DNA from: Ostreococcus mediterraneus
Lineage: Eukaryota; Chlorophyta; Mamiellophyceae; Mamiellales; Bathycoccaceae
Length of the DNA stretch: 64,000 nucleotides
Reading direction: 5' to 3'
Assembly: GCA_012295225.1 (NCBI GenBank)
Contig: WMKK01000003.1
Coordinates: 1 to 64,000, forward strand
This document shows positions 48,156-58,242 of this stretch, piece by piece. A model generated the notes under the pieces. The model made no database searches. It was given only the letters and a program-made list of their open reading frames with translations, and was not told where the DNA came from. Made by a program: the position numbers and the translations under genes. Within the stretch, counting starts at the first letter, position 1; the number at the start of each line of letters is the position of its first letter.

Positions 48156-49949
48156 ATGGGCGAGCGCGCGCGATTGCTCGACGTCGATGGCGACGCGATG
48201 CGACGCGCGCGATGGTGGTCGATCCCACGCGCGTGCGTCGTCGTCGCGTGCGCGAGCGTCGTCGTCGTCGGCGTCGCGAGTCGCGCAGGTTCCGGAGCAG
48301 CGCATGGTGTTACGTCGGCGTTGGGTGGTGGGTTCTTAAAAAAGCCTTGGATGTCGACGACGTCGAGCGCGGTGCAGACGACGTTGACGCAGTACGACGG
48401 GGATTTACACGTACTTTCGTGCGTGGCGCGCGATCGGAGCGATGACGACGATGTAGACGAGAAGGAGGACGGAGACGACGAGCGCGTGGGCGTGACGTGG
48501 GTGTTGGATGGGCAAACGTTTCGCGACGCGCGCGGTCGTTTCGGTCGGGGTTCGAGCGATGATGACGACCATGATGAAGATGAGGATGATCGCGATGATG
48601 CCGACGGCGATGACGATGCGGAGGAGCGTAGGAGTGCGAGTGAGATTAGACAAGAAGAGCGGCAAAAGGCGCGAGGAGCGCACCGGTTACATTCGCCGCA
48701 CAGAGTGACGCGCGCGGCGGGATTGGTGGCGAGTACGATTGAGCGCTATTTTCCTTCGAGATTGCGTGGTACGAATGGTACATTTGAGCCGTTCGAGGTT
48801 GTGTTCGAGGTGAGCGATGCGCCGAGTTCGCCGTGCTTGCAACAAGATTACGCGCTCAAACACTGCGATTTTGAGCAATGGGCGCCGATTTTTGCGTTTG
48901 GCAGCGCGCCAAAGGATGCAAAGCTTTTACCGCCGCTCGTGCCTTCGACGTTGAGCGTTTTAGAGAAGTGTTTCGGGCGCGCGTTAAAGGCGAAAAGGTT
49001 TCTCAGCGATGAGCCGGGTTGTGACTTTTTGAGTTATCCGGAGATCAAATACTCGGAAGCCGCCGACTGCGACAATCCCGACGCTCCGTCGCGCGCCGCC
49101 TGTCGATATCACGGGTTATTCTCAATCGACGCCGTGGACGACGAGCGCGAGTACGCTTGGGATAATCTCATTCCACGCGTCGTCTGGCGTGGCTCAGATT
49201 ACGTCTTCTTGAGCAAAAATTACGAAGGTTTCAAGGGAAACGCCCTCGAAGCGCTGCGCGACATTGCGGCGAGCTCAAACAGGACGCGAGCGATGGAGTC
49301 GTACGTCAAATCGCCCGACATTGGTCCTCGTCTTCGCGCGGTGCTCATGTCCAAACTCAAACCGAGTAAATTCGACGCACGTTTCTTCAACTGGGGTGGC
49401 ACGAGCGCCCCGAACGCTGAAGAACGCTCGGCGCTAGGAAAACACCTCGGCGTCGACGCCGACAAACACCTCGGTGAGGTTGAATTCGGCAGGTACAAGT
49501 ATCACTTGGATCTCGGCGGCGGCGGTGGTACCACGTGGTCGGGCGTCATTCCAAAACTCTCCATGCCAGGCGTGTTGTTTCACCACGAAACCATTATGAA
49601 AGATTCATACTTTGACTCTTTGCTTCCATGGGTGCACTACGTTCCGATTCGAGAAGACGCGTCAGATTTGGAAGAAAAGCTCGCGTGGGCGGAGCACCAC
49701 CCGCACCAGACGCGTCAAATCTCCCTCAACGCCGACGCATGGGTGCGCAATTTCAGACGCGCCAAGAACTTACTCAGACACAACTATGAAAAGCTCGCCA
49801 AGCCATTGGGCGAGCGTGTGTTGAAGGGATACTTGATTCCGTTCGAGCGCGCGCACGCTGACCCCAAAACCGCACGCGTCCGCGAGCGCGCGGCGTTGGC
49901 GAGCGTTCGCGTCGACACCACCACCACCACCACTATCACTACACCATAG
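48156..49949 (+). CDS. GT90 (CAP10-type) glycosyltransferase, type II membrane protein
   Basis: 597 residues from the ATG at 48156. Short basic cytosolic tail, signal anchor ACVVVACASVVVVGVAS, then an acidic spacer with Asp runs. The C-terminal half shows the CAP10/GT90 pattern: RVVWRGSDYVF, YKYHLDLGGGGGTTWSG, LLFHHETIMKDSYF-like block near VLFHHETIM, and LPWVHYVPIREDASDLEEKL followed by a Trp-rich helix. Likely Golgi or ER sugar transfer (xylose or glucose in known members). Poly-Thr at the extreme C-terminus. Confidence 0.85.
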   Translation: MGERARLLDVDGDAMRRARWWSIPRACVVVACASVVVVGVASRAGSGAAHGVTSALGGGFLKKPWMSTTSSAVQTTLTQYDGDLHVLSCVARDRSDDDDVDEKEDGDDERVGVTWVLDGQTFRDARGRFGRGSSDDDDHDEDEDDRDDADGDDDAEERRSASEIRQEERQKARGAHRLHSPHRVTRAAGLVASTIERYFPSRLRGTNGTFEPFEVVFEVSDAPSSPCLQQDYALKHCDFEQWAPIFAFGSAPKDAKLLPPLVPSTLSVLEKCFGRALKAKRFLSDEPGCDFLSYPEIKYSEAADCDNPDAPSRAACRYHGLFSIDAVDDEREYAWDNLIPRVVWRGSDYVFLSKNYEGFKGNALEALRDIAASSNRTRAMESYVKSPDIGPRLRAVLMSKLKPSKFDARFFNWGGTSAPNAEERSALGKHLGVDADKHLGEVEFGRYKYHLDLGGGGGTTWSGVIPKLSMPGVLFHHETIMKDSYFDSLLPWVHYVPIREDASDLEEKLAWAEHHPHQTRQISLNADAWVRNFRRAKNLLRHNYEKLAKPLGERVLKGYLIPFERAHADPKTARVRERAALASVRVDTTTTTTITTP

Positions 49950-50080
49950 CCATATTCACATTCATATTGTAACATATACGCCAGCATGTATCATTCGCGT
50001 CTGGGCGCGACCGCCGCCGCCGGATACATGGTGTCCCGAACATCTTGGTTCCGAACGCCATTGTGCGACTGGCTCCCATC

Positions 50081-51214
50081 ATGCGCAGTCGTCGTCACGC
50101 GCACGCGCGCGCGTCGTTTGCGACGCGACTTGTAGCGTCCATCGTCCTCGTCGTTGCGTTCGTCTTACACGTCGCGAGCGCCGGGTCGGCGGGAGATTAC
50201 TACGCCGCGCTCGGCGTACAGCGCTCGTCATCGAGCGATCAGATCAAACGCGCGTACCGTAAGTTGGCGTTGAAGTACCATCCGGATAAGAACCCAGGGG
50301 ACGAAGCCGCGGCGTCGAAGTTCTCTGAAATTGGTAACGCGTACGAGGTGTTGAGTAACGACGAGAAGCGTAAGATTTATGATCGCTACGGCGAGGATGG
50401 GTTGAAGCAACACGAACAACAGGGCGGTCACGGCGGCGGCGCCGGTGACATATTTAGCCAGTTCTTTGGTGGTTTTGGTGGTTTTGGTGGTGGTGGTGGA
50501 CATCAAGAACCAGAGACTCCTAAAGGGCAGACGATTCGAGTGGATATGTCGTGTACGGTGGAGGATATTTATCTCGGAAAGCGTACGCGCGTGTCGAGAG
50601 ATAAACTTGTGACGAAAGCCGCTCGAGGGACGAGAAAGTGTAACTGCCGGCAAAAATTGGTCACCAGACAAGTGGGTCCGGGTATGTATCAGCAATACAC
50701 CGAACAACAATGTGAGGATTGCCCGAACGTCAAATTGGTTCGGGAGAAGATTGATTTATTCGTCGAAGTCGAGGCTGGCGCGCCCGACGGGCATGAAATT
50801 TTATTCTTTGAAGAAGGCGACGCTTTGATTGATGGTGATCCAGGCGATTTACAGTTTGTCGTGCGAACGCAAGAAGATAAGAAGCGTAAGATTAAGCGCG
50901 TAGGCAATGACTTGCACATGACGATGGATATCACCTTGGTCGAGGCGTTAAATGGCTTTTCAAAGGTGTTCACGCACTACGATGGGCACAAAGTGAGGAT
51001 TGAGCGTGACGAAGTCACAGTTCCGTTTCATGTCCTGACTATTAAGAATGAAGGTTTGCCAAAGTATAATCAATTCAAAAAGTTTGGGAACTTGGTCATC
51101 ACGTTCCAAGTTCAATTTCCAAAGTTTATGGAGAAGCATCAAAAGACGGCCATAGCGAAGGCGTTCCCAGACGAAAACATCTTCAAGAAGGAATTCTACG
51201 CGACTTTATCCTGA
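50081..51214 (+). CDS. ER Hsp40 co-chaperone, ERdj3/DNAJB11 type
   Basis: 377 residues from the ATG at 50081. Signal peptide [19 protein letters not shown] domain with the HPD of [13 protein letters not shown], Gly/Phe-rich linker ([13 protein letters not shown]), then the substrate domain with a short Cys module KCNCRQ and [10 protein letters not shown], exactly the reduced CxC/CxxC set of ERdj3 rather than the four CxxCxGxG of DnaJ. It hands unfolded secretory proteins to BiP. Like other family members it lacks a KDEL. Confidence 0.92.
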   Translation: MRSRRHAHARASFATRLVASIVLVVAFVLHVASAGSAGDYYAALGVQRSSSSDQIKRAYRKLALKYHPDKNPGDEAAASKFSEIGNAYEVLSNDEKRKIYDRYGEDGLKQHEQQGGHGGGAGDIFSQFFGGFGGFGGGGGHQEPETPKGQTIRVDMSCTVEDIYLGKRTRVSRDKLVTKAARGTRKCNCRQKLVTRQVGPGMYQQYTEQQCEDCPNVKLVREKIDLFVEVEAGAPDGHEILFFEEGDALIDGDPGDLQFVVRTQEDKKRKIKRVGNDLHMTMDITLVEALNGFSKVFTHYDGHKVRIERDEVTVPFHVLTIKNEGLPKYNQFKKFGNLVITFQVQFPKFMEKHQKTAIAKAFPDENIFKKEFYATLS

Positions 51215-51359
51215 TTTCACCCGACTCATGATGACGTTGTGAGTTGTAATAAATGATGCGTATTCATCATGATGACATATTTATCATTAAAATGAGATAT
51301 TACCCGAACCGAGTGACATCGATTCTCACGAATTCGCGAGAGCGCAAATGAGGGCATTT

Positions 51360-52085
51360 CTATCGGAGAAGCAGGTCGAGAGTGACAACTTGCACATCCA
51401 CCGTCGCAGGCGCGGTTTCAAGCTTCTTTTTCCCTCCCATTCTCGTCGCACCGAGCTTCAATGATGCCTCAATGTCGGCTTCGAGCTTCAAGTGCGCGCT
51501 GTCCTTGATTTCGACTTTCTTTTTGATGGAAAAGCCATTCTCCGTCGATGGCGACGTGACGCCCTGAGAGGTGATGAATTGAAACCCAATATAAGGTTCA
51601 TAATCCTTGTAGTCATAATTCGCCGACACCTTCAACTGCACCGCATCCAAATCAAACATCTTTTCATAATACACCGTGTGTTGTCTCGTGTCAAGGTTCA
51701 GGTCTCCTTGAAACCACGAATCCGTCACCTTCCACTGCAAATTTGGCTTATAACGCCCAATCTCCGCACCAAACGGAGAGTCCGTCGCACGTTTCATCAG
51801 TGGCACATCTGTCCCAGCCGTGATGCACACATCCGGTACGATCGGGATCTTTATGTTGAACTGTTTACGGATGCGCAACAGAATTTCTGGATTTTTCCCA
51901 AATTGCACAAACTTTGCCACCGCATTGGCGGCATCTTCGACTCTTTGTCCAATCTCCTCGAACGTAGGCGCTCCTTTATCATCCGCGCGGCTCAACCCGC
52001 CGTCGTAGCTCATGCTCCGTCGTCGTCGTCGTTGTGCCGCCGTTCCGGAACTCCGTCGTGTTCGCGTCATCATCGACGCGTTCAT
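51360..52085 (-). CDS. Conserved green-lineage protein of unknown function
   Basis: 241 residues from the ATG at 52085; ATG at 52013 (MSYDGGL) is an alternative. Basic leader, a helix (IGQRVEDAANAVAKFVQFGK), then a beta-rich region with alternating patterns (TVYYEKMFDLDAVQLKVSAN, YEPYIGFQFITSQGV) to the C-terminus, which ends TVDVQVVTLDLLLR. That could be a membrane barrel or a beta sandwich. I recall similar uncharacterised plastid-lineage proteins but cannot name a family. Confidence 0.6.
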   Translation of the reverse strand: MNASMMTRTRRSSGTAAQRRRRRSMSYDGGLSRADDKGAPTFEEIGQRVEDAANAVAKFVQFGKNPEILLRIRKQFNIKIPIVPDVCITAGTDVPLMKRATDSPFGAEIGRYKPNLQWKVTDSWFQGDLNLDTRQHTVYYEKMFDLDAVQLKVSANYDYKDYEPYIGFQFITSQGVTSPSTENGFSIKKKVEIKDSAHLKLEADIEASLKLGATRMGGKKKLETAPATVDVQVVTLDLLLR

Positions 52086-52174
52086 ACATTGGTGGCGCAC
52101 ACGCTGTATCCGTTGACGTCGCGTGCCGAGGTCTCGGCAGTGTGCGCGTCGTGCGCGCGCCGCAGCCGGGGACG

Positions 52175-52714
52175 ATGGATGACCGAAAGAGTGCGTCTGC
52201 GCGCGTTACGCGTGCCTTTACACCTCGGCGCTCGTTTGCGCTCGTTCGCGCGTCGCGTCGCCGTGACAACTTAATGACTCACTGACTGACGGATGGACTG
52301 CGCGCGCATCACGCAGAGATTGGCATCGGTCTCACGACGTTCGGGTGCGCGTTCACCGCGTTAGGGGTGATGTTTTTCTTCGACCGCGGCCTGTTGGCGA
52401 TGGGGAACTTGATGTTCTTGTCCGGGGTGACGACGACCATCGGCCCGAGGCAGACGGTGAAGTTTTTCGTCAAGCCCAGGAACCAGCGCGGGGCGTTTTG
52501 TTTTCTGTTTGGGTTGGCGTTGGTGCTGTATGGGTGGCCGTTCTTTGGGTTGTGCGTCGAGGGGTATGGGTTTATTGCGTTATTTTCAGGGTTCTTTCCG
52601 ACGGTGTTGATATTTCTCAAACGCGTCCCGGGCGTGGGCGCGGTGTTGCAACTTCCTGGGATTAAGTACGTCGTGACCACCATACTAGGCAAGGCGCAGC
52701 AGCTACCCGTTTGA
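52175..52714 (+). CDS. GOT1: Golgi transport protein GOT1, two exons
   Basis: Exon 1 is 16 nt (52175-52190: five codons and one base); intron 52191-52316 (126 bp, gtgcgt...acgcag); exon 2 52317-52714. The product is 137 residues beginning MDDRKKIGIGLTTFGCAFTA, matching GOT1 from its first residues. Four hydrophobic segments follow, with FFFDRGLLAMGNLMFLSG and GFFPTVLIFLKRVPGVG as family landmarks. GOT1 acts in ER-Golgi vesicle fusion. CTGAC-type branch points occur near 52288-52295. Without splicing the frame lacks its N-terminus, which supports the intron. Confidence 0.9.
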
Positions 52715-52845
52715 GCAATGGATACCGGCGTTTACTAGGCATAAAACTTTCAAATTAGCAAAGAATGATGTATTAAACAATCGTCAGAATAGTGTAAATA
52801 TGTGTATCGTACAGATGAATGAATGTGTCATGGATGAATTTTGTT

Positions 52846-54876
52846 TCAAGCCACGTACGGCGCCGGCGAAGATGGAAACGACTGCGATTCCGGGTCGGCG
52901 GCGTATCTCAACTCCAATGTTTCAATGCGATATGCTTCGAGGACTTCTGAGAATTTGAATTGAGAGATGCAATCGGACACAAATGGGTCGTGCACGATGG
53001 CGTGCGCGCCGATGGCTTTCGCGTACGGAATGTAATGTTCAACGTAGCGTCGTTCGCCTTGTTCTTCAACATGGAGGATAATTTTTGATCCAGGAGCGAT
53101 ATCAAACGCCGCGCGTCGGGCGACGAGATCAGATTCCGACACTTGAGACACCCGCGCACCTCCAGTACGGACAAACGACATGGTGACTTCGAATCGCTTG
53201 ACGTCTGGCACGTGTCCAGCAAACACAAAGTGCGTGTTCGCAAAGAGTGGCCCATTGATTCCTCGTCGCAACCGACCGCGCATCGGCCCGCCGACGAAAC
53301 CTTGCTTGTCGATTTGCACCTCGAACTCGTTCTCGGGCGCGGGTTCAGGTTCGTTCATGCCCGCTCGAAGCCACGACGTGGAGACGATCCAAGCCCCGTG
53401 AAGAATACCTTGATAGTACTTTTCACCCTTCTTTGCGCAGCACTTTTTATCGTCGACTTTTGACAAAACGACGTGCGTGGTGCGCTCAGTGACGATGGGT
53501 TCGTGCTCGCAATTGTGCTTTTCGCAGAAATTTCTCAATAGCTTCTTTTCATTTTCGTTGAGAAACGAACCGGTGATGTAAAATCGCGGCGCCAAGCGAG
53601 CCGTATCGATGAGTTCGTAGCTGCTCTCAGTCGCCGTGGATGTTGTGGACGCTTGAAACGCGGCGTAACGACGACGGTCATTTGCGGAGTCTGCCAACGC
53701 CAGCATGGGATCACGCAACACCAAGCCTTCCGAATGCTTTGCGCACGTCAAGGAATATCCAGCCTCGTTAAACGTCACGCCTTCGTCCGCGAACGCGCAC
53801 CAAATGTGGTAAGATTTACGACACTTTGGATTTGAGCACCCGCTCGGCGCGCCTCCCTTCTTACAAAACGCGCACTTCAATTTCAACGAGCGCGCGGCTT
53901 CCTTAGCAACGTTTACGAGCTCGCCATTACTTTCAGTCGTGAGCGGGGCCCATAACGCACACGTCTCATGCGCCATCGTAGTCTTCGACTTCCCGCGCCC
54001 CGCGCTTTCGACGAAAGCCGTGACGCGTTCGCCGATTTCTGCGCCGCGCTTGCAAAACGCGCACTCATCGCCCACAACGCCCATCGCACCAGGTAGATTT
54101 TTCACATCCGCGATAACAACATCCTTCACCATCGCCTGCGCCGCACGCACGCCGTCCACTGTCGTCACTCGAGACGCAGGCGGTGCCATCGACGTCGACG
54201 CCTCGCCCACGGTTGCGCGCGCCTCCTTTCCGCGCGCCTTGTTCGCTTTTCGATCCTTCTTTTCATCCACATCCCCGGCACCACGACCACGATCACCGGC
54301 AATCTTTGGCATCTTTGCACGTATTTCCTTCACCACCCCCATGCTCACCCGCGACCGCTTCGCCTTGATTCCACGTTTCGCCAACTCGTCTCGCGGCACT
54401 TGCGACGCAAACGGCACGTCGCACTCGTCATCCCCTCTCGCCCCCATCGCACACGCAATCACGCCCTGATATGCGCGAACCATCGATGTAAACCGCGCAT
54501 CCTCACGTACTTCTCGCTTTTTTATACTCGCTCGACACGTCGGACACCGCACACCGTTCGCCGTCGACGCTGATTTAAACACGCCATCCAAGCACGCACT
54601 ACACATGTAATGATTACACTTCAACGCCACGGGCGACGTCGGCAAGGACAAACACACCGGACAACACAGCAATTGCCCGAGCTCATCGAGCGATGCGTTC
54701 AACGCCGTGGTGTACGCATCGAGCGCGCGCGCGACGGGAATCATGTAGCGGCGAGGAATGGCGTTGATGTGATGATTCAAATGTCTCTCGGAGCTGTCGA
54801 TTGACGTGTTCTTGACGCCATCATCGGCGCGTGACGGCGACGGCGACGGTCCACGGCGCGGTCGACGCGCGCGCAT
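52846..54876 (-). CDS. BRCA1/BARD1-like protein: RING, extended PHD, BRCT
   Basis: 676 residues from the ATG at 54876; the ATG at 54744 would start nearer the RING. RING: CCPVCLSLP, CNHYMCSAC and CPTC near 70-115. A middle basic disordered part. Extended PHD: CAFCKRG, HETCALWAP, CAFCKKGGAPSGC, YHIWCAF and CAKH. BRCT pair: FYITGSFLNENEKKLLRNFC, TTHVVLSK and GAWIVSTSWLRAG in the first repeat, FAGHVPD and the C-terminal part in the second. RING-ePHD-BRCT is the architecture of plant BRCA1 and BARD1. It acts as an E3 ligase in homologous recombination. Which paralogue cannot be settled here. Confidence 0.88.
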   Translation of the reverse strand: MRARRPRRGPSPSPSRADDGVKNTSIDSSERHLNHHINAIPRRYMIPVARALDAYTTALNASLDELGQLLCCPVCLSLPTSPVALKCNHYMCSACLDGVFKSASTANGVRCPTCRASIKKREVREDARFTSMVRAYQGVIACAMGARGDDECDVPFASQVPRDELAKRGIKAKRSRVSMGVVKEIRAKMPKIAGDRGRGAGDVDEKKDRKANKARGKEARATVGEASTSMAPPASRVTTVDGVRAAQAMVKDVVIADVKNLPGAMGVVGDECAFCKRGAEIGERVTAFVESAGRGKSKTTMAHETCALWAPLTTESNGELVNVAKEAARSLKLKCAFCKKGGAPSGCSNPKCRKSYHIWCAFADEGVTFNEAGYSLTCAKHSEGLVLRDPMLALADSANDRRRYAAFQASTTSTATESSYELIDTARLAPRFYITGSFLNENEKKLLRNFCEKHNCEHEPIVTERTTHVVLSKVDDKKCCAKKGEKYYQGILHGAWIVSTSWLRAGMNEPEPAPENEFEVQIDKQGFVGGPMRGRLRRGINGPLFANTHFVFAGHVPDVKRFEVTMSFVRTGGARVSQVSESDLVARRAAFDIAPGSKIILHVEEQGERRYVEHYIPYAKAIGAHAIVHDPFVSDCISQFKFSEVLEAYRIETLELRYAADPESQSFPSSPAPYVA

Positions 54877-55036
54877 GCATGCGTGATAATTTCATGCATT
54901 CGCGCGCGCGGTCGAACACAGCGTTTTCGCGCGCGCGCGGACGCATCGGCGTCGCGCGTGCGCGCACACACGGGGTGTCGAATCGTATCTATGCGGCACT
55001 GTCGCGCGCGCGCGATCGCACGCGTTCGCTTCAGCG

Positions 55037-55609
55037 ATGCCGGTGACGACGACGACGGCGATGATGATGCGGGGTGTGGCGATGGGTGGCCATGCGCGTC
55101 GTCGCGCGGTGGCGTCGTCGGTGGCGTCGCGTTCGCGTTCGCGCGTCGTCGTGCGCGCGGATAGAGATCACCATGAACAACATGAACGCGCACGCGCCAA
55201 AAATGCCGTGGCGTCAGCGGTGGCGATATCCGTGGCGTTGACGACGATGATGTCGTTGGCGACGCCGCGCGCGCACGCGATTGATATGGTTGTCGTCGAT
55301 AAGTCAGTGACGGAGTACATGCGCTCGCGCGATGAGGCGGCGTCGTGGAAATGCGCGAATATGTTTGACTGTAATAACGACCGACGCGAGTACGCGCAAA
55401 AGCAAAGCGAAAATCTCGCCGCGCGTTTGGCTACGGCGGCGAAAGGGGAGAGAGTCGAACCCACGTGTTCGATTGAAGATCCGTGTACGGATAACGTGCT
55501 TCGTGCGGCGTTAGTGGGCGTGCAAGGCTTGACTACGCAAGAGAAATTGGAGAAGATGAACAAGCCAGTTGATGTTGCCAACGCTTCGTCTCAGTACTTT
55601 GATTTTTGA
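55037..55609 (+). CDS. Probable thylakoid-lumen protein with bipartite transit peptide
   Basis: 190 residues. A basic Arg/Ala/Ser stroma-targeting segment is followed by a hydrophobic stretch (ASAVAISVALTTMMSLATP) ending in RAHA before IDMVVVD, a good lumenal cleavage site. The mature ~105 residues contain four Cys (WKCANMFDCNND, TCSIEDPCTDN) and are mostly helical. The size and Cys suggest a small photosystem-associated subunit, but I cannot match it to PsaN, PsbQ or PsbP. Confidence 0.7.
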   Translation: MPVTTTTAMMMRGVAMGGHARRRAVASSVASRSRSRVVVRADRDHHEQHERARAKNAVASAVAISVALTTMMSLATPRAHAIDMVVVDKSVTEYMRSRDEAASWKCANMFDCNNDRREYAQKQSENLAARLATAAKGERVEPTCSIEDPCTDNVLRAALVGVQGLTTQEKLEKMNKPVDVANASSQYFDF

Positions 55610-55724
55610 CGCGTGTAATAAATAATCATCTACCAATACTGTAATAGTACAACGGTTCCATCGATGGTGTTTCTTCTACCTATCGTATCTACCTATGATA
55701 TGTGCTGCTGAAAGCTAAGCGCCA

Positions 55725-57864
55725 TTACGCGTCGTTGATGTCTCGCATCGAGCCCCAGTTTGAGCCGATGGACAGCTTAATCGGCGTCGGCACCGCGAGC
55801 GTCATCGCACGTTCCATACACGCGCGCACTGCTGCGGCGACGACATCGACGTAACCCTCATCCACTTCAAATAATAGCTCATCGTGTATTTGCGCCACGA
55901 GTTGTACGCGTGAACCGTCAATTGATCCAGGCTCAATATCGCTCGAAAACGTTCCAGCGCCAATCGCAGACGCCCAGCGTAGCATGCAGCATTTCATCAT
56001 ATCTGCCGCGGTGCCTTGAATGACTGAATTCACCGCTTGACGTTGCGCCTCTGCGCGCTCACCAAACTGCGGGGAGTTGATGTTTGGAAGCGCGCGGTGC
56101 CGACCAGACATGGGAAGTACGACGGCTCCTTGTTGTTCAGCGCGACGAACCGTGGCGTTAATCCATTGTTTCACCGCCGGAAACGCCTGGTGGAACGCCA
56201 CAAAGTACTCGTTGGCTTGCTCGCGCGGAATGTTGAGCTTCTCAGCCAATCCGTTGACGTGCTGCCCGTACACAATGGCATAGGCAGTACGTTTGGCGAG
56301 GTCTCTGGTTTGTTTGTCGCACGGCGCATCGAGCGGGTAACCTTTGCCGGCGTTCCATATCGCCACGAAGACGTCGCCACCGCAATCGCTCGCACGATTG
56401 AGTAAAGAAATCAAACGCGCGTCTCCGCAAACGTGTGCTAAACATCGAAGCTCAATTTGACTGTAATCCGCGGCGAGGAACACCCGCCCGGTGCGAGGCA
56501 CGAACGCTTCACGTAATTTCACTCCCTTGCTCGCGTTCGACACTTGTTGAATGTTTGGATTGGATGACGATAATCGTCCCGTGGCGGTTTTCGTGTTGTT
56601 CCATTCGGTGCGAATGCGCCCATCATTCGCGAAACGCGCGTACCCGTCGCACATCGCGCGCTCCTTGAGCGTACTTCGATGCTCGAGGACAATTTTAGGA
56701 AATTCGTGTCCCTTCTCAGCTAAATGAGCGAGAACGTCATCCTTAGTTGTTCGATGATTCGTTTTCACTCCCTTCGAAGCCGTCGCGCTCGGTAACGGAA
56801 ATTTGAGCGTGTCGTACAAGACATCGCCCACCTGCCGGGCGCTGGACAAGTTAATATCCATCCCGATTGCTGCGCGTGCGCGTTGTTTCAACGCATCCAA
56901 TCGCTCCGAGGCATCGTCGCGCATGCGCATCGCTGTAGGTCGATCGAATCCCACGCCCACGAATTGCAAGGTCCCGAGGGCGACGGCGACGCGGCTTTCG
57001 ACGCTTCGAGCGACGGTCACGCCGGCGCGTTCGAGTCGCGTAGTGCCTTGCACGCAAGCCTCTCGCGTTCGCATCAAATCACGGCGAAAACAGGCGAGAG
57101 CGTTTGCGCTCCAGCTCTCATCAGCGGCGCCGGCGTTGCCGTCGTTTTGATTCGACATGACGCGCACAACGTCGTCGATACCGCCGTCGTGCGCGACATC
57201 TGGAGCTATCAGCCACGCGTCGACGCGACAATCCATCATTCGTACCGTCGACGCGTCCACGACGATGCTTGCATCGCACATGGCGTGAATCACGCGCTGC
57301 GCGTGATACGCGCACATCATCGATGTGCGTATCAAATGTTCTATGCATGTTCGAGTCGCGGGCCCGTTGGCGATTTGTAGGAAAAAGCATGCATCGTCGG
57401 CAAACATGACGCCGAAACCCACGCATTCGGTGCGAACGTCGAGCGATGCGAGTGCGCTGTCGCCACCATCGTTGGTATCCTTGGCGTCATCGGCGGATAT
57501 CGATTTTGTAAACGTCTTTGCGCTCGATGTGGCCAATTTACGTTCATCCGCGTCGGCGACGCGCATGTTGGACGCGAAACCAAACCAAACGTCTAAATCA
57601 CCCACGTTTACGACATCGCGCGTGAGAACGCCAATGACACACATCGCGCATTCTACGCCACCGACGCCGTTCTCGCTCGTCGTCGTCGTCGAGACGTTTC
57701 GCGACGCGGCGTCCATGAACATTTCGACGCGCGCGTCGTCCGCGACGTCGATCCAATCCCCAAACTCCACAGGCTCCATCATATCTCCACGTCCGGGCTC
57801 GAACGCGAGCGATAACGCCTCCGCGCTCGCGCTCGGTTTCTTCTTCGTTTTCGTCTTCTTGTTA

Positions 57865-57906
<42 letters not shown>

Positions 57907-58163
57907 TTTGTCTTTGTCTTTTGTGCTTCCGGTTGGTGTCGCGCCGGCGCGTTCCAATCCCGTGTCGTCGTCATCGTCGGTGCCGCCACCGGCGCCCCGA
58001 ACGTCGCCCGCACGGCGTCAGCCACGACATCATCTCTCATCCGTCGCTTCGTCGTCGTCATCGGTGCGCTGACGTGCTCCGAGACATCGTCTTCGCGACC
58101 ACCACCGCCGCCGCCTCGCGCGCACACGGGCGCCGGGTCAATGATGCGCCACACGTACCCCAT
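55725..58163 (-). CDS. Family A DNA polymerase, theta/nu-like, without helicase
   Basis: 812 residues from the ATG at 58163. The N-terminal third is low complexity, including a poly-Thr run from 13 GTC units at 57868-57906. A degenerate exonuclease-like domain follows, then the palm. Motif A ADYSQIELR is near 563, motif B RDLAKRTAYAIVYG near 629, motif C IHDELLFEV near 759. LSSARQVGDVLYDTLKFPLP and RQAVNSVIQGTAADMMK align with Pol theta/Pol nu rather than with organellar or bacterial Pol I. No helicase domain is present upstream: the next gene begins 79 bp away on the other strand. Likely role: error-prone end joining or lesion bypass. Confidence 0.85.
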
Positions 58164-58242
58164 CGCGTGTGCGCTGCGCCGCCGCCGTCCGTCGTCTACG
58201 CGTGCGCAACCATGACGCGAGCGCACAGTGACGCGTCACTGC

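Noticed and set aside
57325-58215. 296-residue plus-strand frame over the polymerase gene
   Set aside because: Poly-Val from the GTC run and no domain; antisense shadow.
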